Shown: positions 33,942 to 40,862 of the stretch, one piece after another | How the letters are laid out: each line of letters begins with the position of its first letter | Numbering within the stretch: position 1 is the stretch's first letter | Source of the DNA: Gemmatimonas phototrophica | GTDB lineage: Bacteria > Gemmatimonadota > Gemmatimonadetes > Gemmatimonadales > Gemmatimonadaceae | Assembly (NCBI GenBank): GCA_945870175.1 | Contig: CAMBRJ010000002.1 | Span: 1-40,862 of the forward strand | Length of the DNA stretch: 40,862 bases | Direction of reading: 5' to 3' | Translations under genes and position numbers: made by a program | Notes under the pieces: model-generated | What the model was told of the DNA's origin: nothing | Seen by the model: the letters and a program-made list of their open reading frames with translations, nothing else | Database searches by the model: none

Positions 33942-35315
33942 TTACTGCTTCATGGCCGGCTTGGCCGTCGCAATGCCGCCGCTCTTGAGATAGTCCACGG
34001 CCAGATTCGTCATCGCGCGCACGCCGGTCGGCAACGCGGCCTCGTCGGCGAAGAACAGCGGGGAGTGATTGGCCGCCTGCGACTTCTGATCCATCCCCTT
34101 CGGAGCGACGCCGAGAAAGTAGAACAGCCCCGGAATGTCCTTGGTGAAGGCGGGGAAGTCTTCGGAGCCGGTGACCGGATTGACGATCTTGAAGCCGCCG
34201 TCGCCGGCCGTGCGCTGCAGCGTGGGCGTCATCTTTTCGAGCAGGGATGCATCGTTCTGCGTGATGAGCCCGCCCGTGGAGACATTCACGCGCGCCGTCG
34301 CACCGCCGGATGTCGCAATGTCTTCCACCGTGCGCTTCACGCGCATGTGAATCTCTTTGCGCATCTCGGGGTCGAAGGTGCGGATCGTGCCGATCATCAC
34401 CACGCTGTCGGGAATGATGTTGCCGCGATTGCCGCCTTGAATCATGCCGATCGTGATAACGGCCGGGGCCGATGTCACATCGATCTGCCGGCTGGCGACG
34501 GTCTGCAGTCCCATTACGATCTGCGCGGCGATCACGATCGGGTCCACGCCCGACCACGGCTGCGATCCATGTGTCTGCCGTCCCTTGACGACGATGTCGA
34601 GGTTGTCGGCGGCGGCCATGAAGCCTCCGGCGCGCGTGCTGAGCGAACCCAGCGCCGACGGCCACACATGCAGGCCGAAAATCGCCGAGGGGCGCGGGTT
34701 CTGCAGGGCGCCGTCGGCGATCATCGCCTCGGCACCACCGAGTCCTTCCTCCGCCGGCTGGAAGATGAACTTCACCGTGCCGGGAATGCGCTCCTTCATG
34801 CCCGCCAACACTTCGGCGGTGCCCATCATGATGGCCACATGATTGTCATGACCACAGGCGTGCATGACGCCGACTTCCTGACCGTTGTACATGGTGCGGA
34901 CTTTGCTCTTGAAGGGCAGGTCTACCAGCTCCGTCACGGGAAGCGCGTCCATGTCGGCGCGCAGGGCGACCACCGGCCCCGGCTTCCCGCCACGCAGAAT
35001 GCCGATCACGCCGGTCTTGCCCACGTTCGGCTGTACCTCGAGACCGAGCGCGCGCAGGTGCTTCTCCACCAGCGCGGCGGTGCGCGTTTCCTGATTGGAC
35101 AGTTCGGGGTGCTCATGAATGTCGCGACGCCACGCGACCACTTTCGGCATGACGGCCGTCATGCGCGTTTCGATCTCCGCCGCGAGGGGATCGGTGGCCT
35201 TACCCTGCGCGGCGGCGGGTGATGCGGAGAGCGAGAGCGAGAGCGAGAGCGAGAGCACGGCGGACGCCACGCGTGCGGCGGCCACCATGGAATGGGAGCG
35301 GAAACGGAGCGTCAT
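33942..35315 (-). CDS. Exported M20D amidohydrolase (IAA-amino-acid hydrolase / hippurate hydrolase-like)
   Basis: This metallopeptidase-fold amidohydrolase cleaves N-acyl or amide-linked amino acids. ATG 35315 gives 457 residues with a signal peptide ending SPAAAQ. Metal ligands are visible in MHACGHDNH (C154, H156), FQPAEEG (E189, E190) and GLHVWP (H216). VVALRADMDALPV and the dimerisation-domain GRQTHGSQPWSGVDPI fit the M20D subgroup. The hydrophobic core of the signal peptide is a run of Ser-Leu pairs encoded by five exact copies of a 6-bp unit, so its length can change in-frame by slippage. It lies 26 nt downstream of the reductase/RidA fusion, probably in one operon. Confidence 0.9.
   Translation of the reverse strand: MTLRFRSHSMVAAARVASAVLSLSLSLSLSASPAAAQGKATDPLAAEIETRMTAVMPKVVAWRRDIHEHPELSNQETRTAALVEKHLRALGLEVQPNVGKTGVIGILRGGKPGPVVALRADMDALPVTELVDLPFKSKVRTMYNGQEVGVMHACGHDNHVAIMMGTAEVLAGMKERIPGTVKFIFQPAEEGLGGAEAMIADGALQNPRPSAIFGLHVWPSALGSLSTRAGGFMAAADNLDIVVKGRQTHGSQPWSGVDPIVIAAQIVMGLQTVASRQIDVTSAPAVITIGMIQGGNRGNIIPDSVVMIGTIRTFDPEMRKEIHMRVKRTVEDIATSGGATARVNVSTGGLITQNDASLLEKMTPTLQRTAGDGGFKIVNPVTGSEDFPAFTKDIPGLFYFLGVAPKGMDQKSQAANHSPLFFADEAALPTGVRAMTNLAVDYLKSGGIATAKPAMKQ
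35227..35256. repeat. Hexanucleotide microsatellite, 5 x GAGAGC
   Basis: Five perfect copies in the signal-peptide coding region of the M20 gene, read on the minus strand as alternating Leu and Ser codons. Gain or loss of a unit keeps frame and shifts the hydrophobic core by two residues. Confidence 0.95.
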
Positions 35316-35341
35316 GGCAGCAATCTCGACGTGAAGGATGT

Positions 35342-36817
35342 TCAAGACGGAAAGACGATCGCGTCCGCCACGATCGCGTCCGCTTCGATTTCCACAAGAT
35401 ACTCGGCGCCCACCAGCCGCGCTTCCACCAGTGTGTTCGCCGGCAGGATGTGGCCGAAGCGCTCACCGTGGGCGCGCGCGACCGGCTCCCAGTGCGCCAC
35501 ATTCGACACGAACACGCGGGTGCGTACAACGTCTTCGAGGGTGCCGCCCAGCGACTGAATCGCGCCAGCGATTTTGTCGATGGCGAAGTGCGCCTGCGCC
35601 GCGGCATCGGTGCCGCCGATGAGGCGATCACCATGCGTGGCGGTCGTGCCCGACACGGAAATAGAGTGTCCTTTGCGCACCGCGCGGCTATACCCAGCCA
35701 TCGGCTCCCACACGGTGCCGCTCAGTGCCAGGGTGCGTCCATTCACGCCGGGCCGCGTGGTGAACGGCGCCGGAAACTGCGACACATGATGGCTGAGGTC
35801 ACCGCTCGCGGTGAGATACGGCGCCTGTCGATATTCAGCGCCGCAATCACCGGGAATCGCGGTGAGCGCCGCCTGCGCGTCGGCAATGGCGCGGCGATCG
35901 TCGTCGTCGAGCGTGAAGGTGAACAGTTTCGCCGTGTCGGCTACATGCGCCGACTGCCCAAGGCGCGCGCCGACAATGACGCCGGCCACGCCGGGCTGAT
36001 CGAGTACCCACTTGCTGGCCACCGCGGCAATCGAGACGCCGTGCTTGGTGGCCACGGTGTGCGCGGCGCGCAGCACGCCCTGAAACGGCGCCCAGCCACC
36101 GGCGGCGCGAATGAACCGACCATACTTCATCTGCGACCAGGTGCTCAGCGTGTCCCAGTCGGGTTCGGCCGCGCCGAGCCAGCGTTCACTGAGAAATCCG
36201 CCCAGCAGCGTGCCGTAGCAGAGTAGACCAACGCCGTTCGCCAACGCGTACGGGGCGAGCTTGGCGGTGAAGCGGGTGTCGAGTAGCGATCCACTGATCT
36301 GATTGCTCGCAATGCGAATACCGCTGGCCACGGCCACCCGCAGGTGCGCGGTGTCCACGTTCGTGAGGCCGATTGCGCCAATGCGGCCGGCGTCGCGTTC
36401 GGCTTCCAGATACCACAGCGCATCGAGCCAGCGCGGATCGGTGAAGGTCCACGCGTGAAACTGCAGCACATCGATGCGGTCGGTGCGCAGTCGAGCACAG
36501 GCGCGATCGACTGCCGCGCGCACATCGGCCTCCGTGACCGGGCCGGGCTCGGGCACCCACTTGGTGAGGCACTGCACCGACGCGTCGGGGCGCAGCTGCT
36601 GGCGGAAGATGCCCGCTACGTCTTCGGCCGAACCGTAATGATCGGCCATGTCGAACGTCGTAAAGCCGTGCTCGACGTACTCGGCCATCGCGTGCGCGGC
36701 CGCGTCGCGATCAAAAACGCGTCCATCGCGCTCCATGTCGGCCAGCTGCCAGAGACCGGTCAGCACACGGGAGATTTCGAGACCAGGCGCGAGCGTGTAA
36801 CGGGGGATCGTCGTCAT
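35342..36817 (-). CDS. Aldo/keto reductase fused to a C-terminal RidA-like domain
   Basis: The 491-residue fusion begins at ATG 36817; the track start at 36913 adds a non-conserved extension. Residues 1-340 are an aldo/keto reductase with the full tetrad: D56 and Y61 in FDMADHYG, K86 in LTKW and H121 in LQFHAW. It also has the LTNVDTAHLR and VASKWVLDQPGVAGVIVGAR blocks. Residues about 381-491 form a YjgF/RidA domain (GHSISVSGTTATHGDRL...LGGTLEDVVRTRVFVSNV...YLVEIEAD). The catalytic Arg of RidA is replaced by N461 (PANTLVEA), so this domain may bind ligand or oligomerise rather than hydrolyse imines. The C-terminus carries a duplicated ADAIV. The M20 gene follows. Confidence 0.87.
   Translation of the reverse strand: MTTIPRYTLAPGLEISRVLTGLWQLADMERDGRVFDRDAAAHAMAEYVEHGFTTFDMADHYGSAEDVAGIFRQQLRPDASVQCLTKWVPEPGPVTEADVRAAVDRACARLRTDRIDVLQFHAWTFTDPRWLDALWYLEAERDAGRIGAIGLTNVDTAHLRVAVASGIRIASNQISGSLLDTRFTAKLAPYALANGVGLLCYGTLLGGFLSERWLGAAEPDWDTLSTWSQMKYGRFIRAAGGWAPFQGVLRAAHTVATKHGVSIAAVASKWVLDQPGVAGVIVGARLGQSAHVADTAKLFTFTLDDDDRRAIADAQAALTAIPGDCGAEYRQAPYLTASGDLSHHVSQFPAPFTTRPGVNGRTLALSGTVWEPMAGYSRAVRKGHSISVSGTTATHGDRLIGGTDAAAQAHFAIDKIAGAIQSLGGTLEDVVRTRVFVSNVAHWEPVARAHGERFGHILPANTLVEARLVGAEYLVEIEADAIVADAIVFPS
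35355..35384. repeat. 15-bp tandem duplication at the 3' end of the reductase/RidA gene
   Basis: ACGATCGCGTCCGC(C/T) occurs twice in tandem with one mismatch. It encodes ADAIV-ADAIV just before the C-terminus, an in-frame five-residue duplication. Confidence 0.9.
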
Positions 36818-36930
36818 CGGTGTCGGCAATGGGGTGTTCAGGGGACTGGCTACTTGGGAGGCAGCACGGCGGTGATCGCACGCCGGTCGCCGCCACCTCG
36901 GTGTGTAGGTCACGCCACGAAGTTTGGTCG

Positions 36931-36944
36931 GGCGCTATGGCGCC
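36931..36944 (-). terminator. Possible short hairpin terminator after the methyltransferase gene
   Basis: GGCGC and GCGCC pair around a 4-nt loop directly beside the stop codon at 36946-36948. There is no U-run, so evidence is weak. Confidence 0.25.
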
Positions 36945-36945
36945 G

Positions 36946-37659
36946 TCACTGCGGGTTCGTCAATTCGCGACCGCCGCGGAAGGCGCGGACACCGCGTGCG
37001 GTGTCGTTGAGCAGCAGCAAGGCGTCTGGTCGTCCGTATTGTCGCATGAGATCGTGCATCAGCGGGGCGTCGTCATCCCACGGGTAGCCGAAGACGACGT
37101 CGAAGTCGTCGAGGGCGAGGCCAAGCTGCAGGTAGCCCGATGGTCCGTCACCAATGGTCTCGGATTCGTCGTCACCGCCGAGCCGCCGGTAGCCGGTCGG
37201 GAGGAAGCTACCGGTGACGAACTGCGCTCGGGAGTCGAAGCGCGCGGCGAGTGCGCGCGCGGTGGTCACCAGTGAGGCATCGAGTTCGATCCCGTAGGCC
37301 TCGAAGCCTACGATGTCGGCCATGATGGCGATCACGCCGGTGGCCGAGCCCCACTCGAGGAAGCGGGCACCGGGGGCGCGGTGCACCAACAGGGCGCGGC
37401 GCACCGCGTCGTAGTCGGCCGCGACGAACGAATGGAAGTCGCGGTCGCGCACGGTGCGCTCAAATCGCTCCCAGATGCTCCACCCCTCGGCGCAGATCGC
37501 GTCGAGGCGCGCCGCGAGCGCAGGATCGTGTGCCGCGTTCAGCGGAGGTCCTGCTAATCCAGCCGCGCGCGCGTCTCGCCACTCATGGCGTGGGTGCGCA
37601 CGGTCTTCATGATCCGGGCCATATCGGCCTCGTAGCGGTCGCGCTCTTCCGGGGTCCAC
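36946..37659 (-). CDS. Class I SAM-dependent methyltransferase-like protein
   Basis: The core shows motif I FLEWGSATGVIAIMADIVG, an acidic ribose-binding residue in YGIELDASLV, and FDVVFGYPWDDDAP in the motif IV position. The preceding region (LDAICAEGWSIWERFERTVRDRDFHSFVAADYDAVRRAL) is helical. The family is clear but the substrate is not. The start is doubtful. GTG 37659 is the only standard in-frame start upstream of the core, but it overlaps the preceding small gene by 106 bp and gives an Arg-rich unconserved stretch. A CTG at 37542, preceded by AGGA and just after the small gene's stop, would give 198 residues. Confidence 0.75.
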   Translation of the reverse strand: MDPGRARPLRGRYGPDHEDRAHPRHEWRDARAAGLAGPPLNAAHDPALAARLDAICAEGWSIWERFERTVRDRDFHSFVAADYDAVRRALLVHRAPGARFLEWGSATGVIAIMADIVGFEAYGIELDASLVTTARALAARFDSRAQFVTGSFLPTGYRRLGGDDESETIGDGPSGYLQLGLALDDFDVVFGYPWDDDAPLMHDLMRQYGRPDALLLLNDTARGVRAFRGGRELTNPQ

Positions 37660-37778
37660 AGATCGACATTCGCGGCGGCGCGGATGGAGGCGAGCATCTC
37701 ATCCACCAATTCGCGTAACCGCGGATTGTGGCGGCGCTCCGGTCCATCCCGATGGGAACTGGTTTCGGCGTTGCTCAT
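37554..37778 (-). CDS. Small hypothetical protein (74 residues)
   Basis: ATG 37778 gives MSNAETSSHRDGPERRHNPRLRELVDEMLASIRAAANVDLWTPEERDRYEADMARIMKTVRTHAM..., a charged, mainly helical soluble protein with no family I recognise. Evenly spaced hydrophobics (LVDEMLASIRAA, MARIMKTV) make it look like a real coding sequence rather than a shadow. The track start at 37823 adds 15 residues without support. It ends just before the methyltransferase core and is presumably cotranscribed with it. Confidence 0.6.
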   Translation of the reverse strand: MSNAETSSHRDGPERRHNPRLRELVDEMLASIRAAANVDLWTPEERDRYEADMARIMKTVRTHAMSGETRARLD

Positions 37779-37861
37779 CGCGGTAATGTGGCCACGGTCG
37801 CCACGCATCGACAGAGGGGCCACGGGGGCAATCGCTTGATCTCCCGCCGGAAGTCGGACAC

Positions 37862-37978
37862 GGGGGCGAACGTGGGACTTCTCACCGGAAGCGGTGCTAC
37901 GATGGGCGTAGCGAACTCGGCTATTCCAGCGGGCGGCATGGTAGCGCCGCTCCCCCCGCCGCCCACACGTTCACCCCC
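37862..37978. repeat. Long nested inverted repeat downstream of ccoS (element 6)
   Basis: The outer arm GGGGGCGAACGTGGG 37862-37876 pairs with the complement strand of 37962-37978 apart from one mismatch and one small bulge. The inner arm AGCGGTGCTAC 37890-37900 pairs at 10 of 11 positions with 37941-37951. Its right arm is part of dispersed repeat copy B. Confidence 0.65.
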
Positions 37979-38019
37979 AAACAGCTTCCCTGTCACCCCA
38001 CACGTTCGCCACCGTGGTC
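37962..38019 (-). repeat. Dispersed ~57-bp repeat, copy B (GAACGTGTGGG family)
   Basis: It aligns with copy A (23433-23489) over its full length. It begins inside the ccoS stop codon and runs downstream of that gene on the minus strand. It contains two direct copies of GAACGTGTGGG about 25 nt apart. Confidence 0.75.
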
Positions 38020-38152
38020 AGTCGTGCAGGACCCTTACCGCGGGCGTCTCGAGGTCGTCGTACTGCCCGCTCTTGGCGCTCCAGACGAAGGCCAGCACGG
38101 CGCCGCCCACGATGATCAGGGCCAGCGGCAAGACGAGATAAATGACGCTCAT
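38018..38152 (-). CDS. ccoS: cbb3-type cytochrome oxidase assembly protein CcoS
   Basis: A 44-residue single-helix protein, MSVIYLVLPLALIIVGGAVLAFVWSAKSGQYDDLETPAVRVL, matching the short CcoS family required for cofactor insertion into cbb3 oxidase. The pattern AFxWSxKSGQYDDLExPAxRxL is diagnostic. ATG 38152 overlaps the ccoI stop by four bases, so it is coupled to the copper ATPase. The tracked ORF (38018-38422) starts inside ccoI and is wrong. Confidence 0.93.
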   Translation of the reverse strand: MSVIYLVLPLALIIVGGAVLAFVWSAKSGQYDDLETPAVRVLHD

Positions 38153-40608
38153 GAGACCGACTCCGGGGTCGTGGATCGAGCAAAGGTGGTGCTGTACCAG
38201 GAGCCCAGGACGACGGTGATCGAACTCGTCGGCATGAGGATCGCGGCGATGAGCGGGGTCAGCAGGCCGAACACGGCGAGACTGGCTCCGATGAGATTGT
38301 AGCCGATCGAGAGCGCGATGTTGCGGCGAATGACCTGCAGGGTACGGCGTGAGCCTTCCGTGAGTTCGACCAGCGCGCCGAGCCCGGGGCGCGTGAGGTA
38401 GATGTCGGCGGTCGCGAGGCACGCTTCGGCCCCGCCGTGTACGCCGATACCGACGTGGGCGGCGGCGATGGCCGCCGCGTCGTTGACGCCATCGCCCACC
38501 ATGACGACGGTGCGTCCGGAGGTGGCTTTCAGCTGTTCGACGAACGCGAGTTTGTCCTCGGGCGAGACTGCGCCGATGGAGTCTTGCGCTTCGAAGGCAA
38601 GCGCCCGGCCCACCGACGCAACCACGTCCTGGGCATCACCACTCAGCATCACGGTCCGCCATCCGCGTCCACGTAACTGCTGCAGCGATTCGAGCGCATC
38701 TTCGCGTACCCGGTCGCCGAGACCTGCTATCGCAACGAGTACGCCATCGATCGCGATGTGGACCGGTGTCAGTGTGCGATCGAGGTCATTTATCACATGT
38801 TCGAGCGACGAATCCATGGTCGGCATGGATTCGCGCACGAACCGCGGCGATCCGATACGCACGGTGTGGCCGTCGACGGTGCCTTCGAGGCCGCCGCCGG
38901 CGATGTGACGCGACGCCGTGACCGTGGCGGGTGCAAGACCGGGCCAGGCGCGACGGAAGCCGTCGGCCAGCGGATGCGACGAGCCTTCTTCCAGAGCAAG
39001 TACCAGCGGCTTCACCCAATCGGGTCCATGCCACGCGGCGAGTGCGGTGCGTCCTTCGGTAAGCGTCCCCGTTTTGTCGAGCACGATGATGCCCGGCGAA
39101 GCCAACAGCTCGAGCGCATCGCCGCCCTTGATCAGCATCCCGCGACGCGCGGCTCGCCCGACCGCGACGGTGATCGCGAGTGGCGTGGCGAGGGCCAGCG
39201 CACACGGACAGGTCACAATCAGCAGCGCGATGGCGTCATCGAGCGCATGCGCCGCCGACATCTGTGATTTGATCACAAAGGTCGTCACGGCGGCCACCAG
39301 CACGATGGCGGTGAAGATGCCCGCCATGCGATTCGCCGTCTGTACGATCGGCGCGCGTCGCTTGGCGCTCTCCTCAACCTGTCGCATCAGTTTCGCGATG
39401 CGGCTCGTTTCACCGGCCTGCTCCACCTGCACCCGCAGTGGCGATTCCACGTTGAGCGTGCCGGCGAACACCATCTGTCCCACGCTCACCGAGGTCGGAC
39501 GCGATTCGCCGGTGAGCAGCGCGGCATTCACACTCGACCGTCCGTGCATAACGATACCGTCGGCGGGGAACGACTCGCCCGCCCGCACATCGAGCAGCAT
39601 ACCCGGCAGCAGCGCTTCGCTCGGGATATCGCGCAGCGTCTCGTGCTCGATGATGCGCGCGGTGCTCGGCGCGATCGCATGCAACTCTTCGGCGGCGTCG
39701 ACCGCCATCCGCTGACCGCGCTGCTGCAGGAACCGTCCCACGAGCAGTGCAAAAATCAGCAGCGCCAACCCGTCGAAATAGATCGGACCCGAATCGGTGA
39801 ACGTATTCATCGCCCCGCGCACGAACCCGGCGGCGAGCGCGATGGCGATCGGCAGGTCCATGTGCAGCGACCGCGTGCGGAGCGATGCCCAGGCGCCGGT
39901 GAAGAACACGCGACCGGGCCAGATGAACGCCGGCACCGTGATCGCGAAGCTCACCCACCGGAAGAACCGCGTGAAACTCTCGTCCATCGTGTTCAGCTCG
40001 CCCGCATACAACGCCAGCGCGGCCAGCATCACGTTGATCGCGATGGCACCGGCGATGCCGATGCGCACGAGCATGGCGCGATCCTCGCGCTTCCGCATGT
40101 CGGCGCGGGCCACGCCGCGGAACGGATGCGGCGGGTAGCCGAGCGTATCGAGCGACTGCGCAATGCGCGACAGCGGGACGGTGGCGATGTCCCACTCGAT
40201 GACCGCCAGCGACCGTCGCACGTCGAGCTCGGCCCGCAACACGCCGGGCATCAGCAGCGGCACGCGCTCCACCAGCCATACGCACGACGCGCAGTGCACG
40301 CCCTCGAGATAGAGCTCGGTGCGCGACAGGCCGTTGGGAAGGGCCGTGACGTACAGATTCGCGAAGGCGGGATGATCGAACTCGTCGTAGCTGCGCCCCG
40401 AGGCCCGCACGGGTGCTTCGCGACGCTCGGCAAAGCCGTAGTACGAATCGAGGCCATGCGCGTGCAGGATGCCGAAGGCCGTGTGGCAGCCGCTGCAGCA
40501 GAACTGCCGCTCGGCGTCATCCTCCAGCAAGCCTTCGGGCACCGGCAGGCTGCAATGGGCGCAGAGTACGTCGGCGGCGACGCGGGCCGGCATGGCGGTG
40601 GTACTCAT
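38149..40608 (-). CDS. ccoI: Heavy-metal P-type ATPase CcoI/FixI (copper ATPase for cbb3 oxidase assembly)
   Basis: This 819-residue P1B-type ATPase exports copper across the inner membrane for cbb3 oxidase metallation. The N-terminal Cys-rich domain CAHCSLPVP...FCCSGCHTAFGIL (residues 16-47) is the CcoI/FixI-type extension, followed by an HMA-like domain with C106-A-S-C109. The CPC membrane motif is TCPCALALATP (C467, C469), the phosphorylated Asp is D511 in DKTGTLTEG, then SSHPLADG and the hinge GDGVNDAAA. All catalytic motifs are intact. It overlaps the upstream TauE/SafE-like gene and downstream ccoS by ATGA. The oxidase genes themselves are expected beyond the right edge. Confidence 0.94.
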   Translation of the reverse strand: MSTTAMPARVAADVLCAHCSLPVPEGLLEDDAERQFCCSGCHTAFGILHAHGLDSYYGFAERREAPVRASGRSYDEFDHPAFANLYVTALPNGLSRTELYLEGVHCASCVWLVERVPLLMPGVLRAELDVRRSLAVIEWDIATVPLSRIAQSLDTLGYPPHPFRGVARADMRKREDRAMLVRIGIAGAIAINVMLAALALYAGELNTMDESFTRFFRWVSFAITVPAFIWPGRVFFTGAWASLRTRSLHMDLPIAIALAAGFVRGAMNTFTDSGPIYFDGLALLIFALLVGRFLQQRGQRMAVDAAEELHAIAPSTARIIEHETLRDIPSEALLPGMLLDVRAGESFPADGIVMHGRSSVNAALLTGESRPTSVSVGQMVFAGTLNVESPLRVQVEQAGETSRIAKLMRQVEESAKRRAPIVQTANRMAGIFTAIVLVAAVTTFVIKSQMSAAHALDDAIALLIVTCPCALALATPLAITVAVGRAARRGMLIKGGDALELLASPGIIVLDKTGTLTEGRTALAAWHGPDWVKPLVLALEEGSSHPLADGFRRAWPGLAPATVTASRHIAGGGLEGTVDGHTVRIGSPRFVRESMPTMDSSLEHVINDLDRTLTPVHIAIDGVLVAIAGLGDRVREDALESLQQLRGRGWRTVMLSGDAQDVVASVGRALAFEAQDSIGAVSPEDKLAFVEQLKATSGRTVVMVGDGVNDAAAIAAAHVGIGVHGGAEACLATADIYLTRPGLGALVELTEGSRRTLQVIRRNIALSIGYNLIGASLAVFGLLTPLIAAILMPTSSITVVLGSWYSTTFARSTTPESVS

Positions 40609-40862
40609 GGCATGACACCCTGATGCGCGTGGGCCGACGGCGCATCGGCGCCGGCCGAGGCAGCACCCGCGTGTTGCATCGAAAAACGTCCCGAGATGGA
40701 AAGCAGTCCCATCACCAGCACCAGCGTCGCGCTGAGCATGGGCAGCCGCTGGCGCAGCGGACCAAACAGCCGCTGCGCACCGAGACCGACCACGAGCAAC
40801 GCTGGGACCGTGCCGAGCCAGAACACGGCCATCGTGAGCACGCCGGCGCGGATACTGCCCGA
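40605..40862 (-). CDS. Sulfite exporter TauE/SafE (COG2836)-like membrane protein, C-terminal part
   Basis: The reading frame is open to the window edge and encodes SGSIRAGVLTMAVFWLGTVPALLVVGLGAQ..., then a second hydrophobic helix MLSATLVLVMGLLSISG and a His-containing tail. AGxLxMxxFxLGTxPALL matches the C-terminal half of the SafE-like proteins commonly encoded next to ccoI and ccoS. The true start lies outside the window; the GTG at 40841 in the track is internal. Its stop overlaps the ccoI start by four bases. Confidence 0.65.
   Translation of the reverse strand, partial: SGSIRAGVLTMAVFWLGTVPALLVVGLGAQRLFGPLRQRLPMLSATLVLVMGLLSISGRFSMQHAGAASAGADAPSAHAHQGVMP

Noticed and set aside
34065-35222. 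385-residue plus-strand ORF
   Set aside because: Antisense to the M20 amidohydrolase, whose motifs are complete.
37728-38141. Plus-strand ORF across the gap left of ccoS
   Set aside because: Crosses element 6 and repeat B and is Pro/Gly-rich repeat translation, not a protein.
38153-38422. N-terminal extension of the ORF containing ccoS
   Set aside because: Lies inside ccoI in another frame; the CcoS family starts at the internal Met that overlaps the ccoI stop.

Overview
The window is a gene-dense chromosomal segment of very high GC content. Gene spacing is short, there are many ATGA-type stop/start overlaps, and several genes lack a clear Shine-Dalgarno. Gene content (VIT1-family transporter, HrpB, S9D peptidase, cbb3 oxidase maturation genes, many exported hydrolases) and composition suggest an aerobic heterotroph, most likely Gemmatimonadota (Gemmatimonas-like). 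That placement is an impression, not proven by a marker gene. No rRNA, tRNA, CRISPR array, integrase or recognisable insertion sequence was seen.

Layout. 0-6 kb: a minus-strand run (FAD/DAO-type oxidase, VIT1 transporter, rhomboid, RidA), then plus-strand ornithine-cyclodeaminase-like and N-acyl-D-amino-acid-deacylase-like genes. Together these look like D-amino-acid and imine handling. 6-10 kb, minus: AlaX-type tRNA editing protein, DinB, and transketolase followed by an untracked 53-residue membrane protein. 10-18.3 kb, plus: a large lipoprotein with two degenerate S41 modules, HrpB helicase, a GxxExxY nuclease-fold protein, an LPG-synthase-type membrane protein, a YedA-like exporter and a small membrane protein. 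18.4-25 kb, plus: GMC oxidoreductase, MarR regulator, serine-glyoxylate-type aminotransferase coupled to glycerate dehydrogenase, esterase and DUF2461. 25-34 kb, plus: VC0807-like membrane protein, a PhoX/DUF839-like lipoprotein coupled to a di-heme peroxidase, a methyltransferase, an S9D glutamyl-endopeptidase-like protease and an NTF2-like protein. 34-40.9 kb, minus: M20 amidohydrolase, an aldo-keto reductase/RidA fusion, a methyltransferase with a small upstream gene, and ccoS-ccoI with a partial TauE/SafE gene that runs off the right edge.

The most unusual layer is between the genes. At least six long imperfect inverted repeats sit just 3' of stop codons: 1869-2000, 5822-5920, 15100-15199, 25098-25151, 29754-29870 and 37862-37978. 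Two share sequence as well as shape (GAACACGGAT outer arm, GATAAGC inner stem). One lies directly upstream of the GxxExxY PD-(D/E)XK-fold gene. A separate ~57-bp GAACGTGTGGG-containing repeat occurs in two intergenic regions. The candidate novel system is a dispersed palindrome family possibly tied to the GxxExxY protein, by analogy with REP elements and their RAYT transposases.

Other points worth attention: both S41 modules of the 828-residue lipoprotein lack the nucleophile Ser; the RidA domain of the reductase fusion has Asn where RidA has its catalytic Arg; and a perfect five-unit hexanucleotide repeat lies inside the M20 signal peptide.
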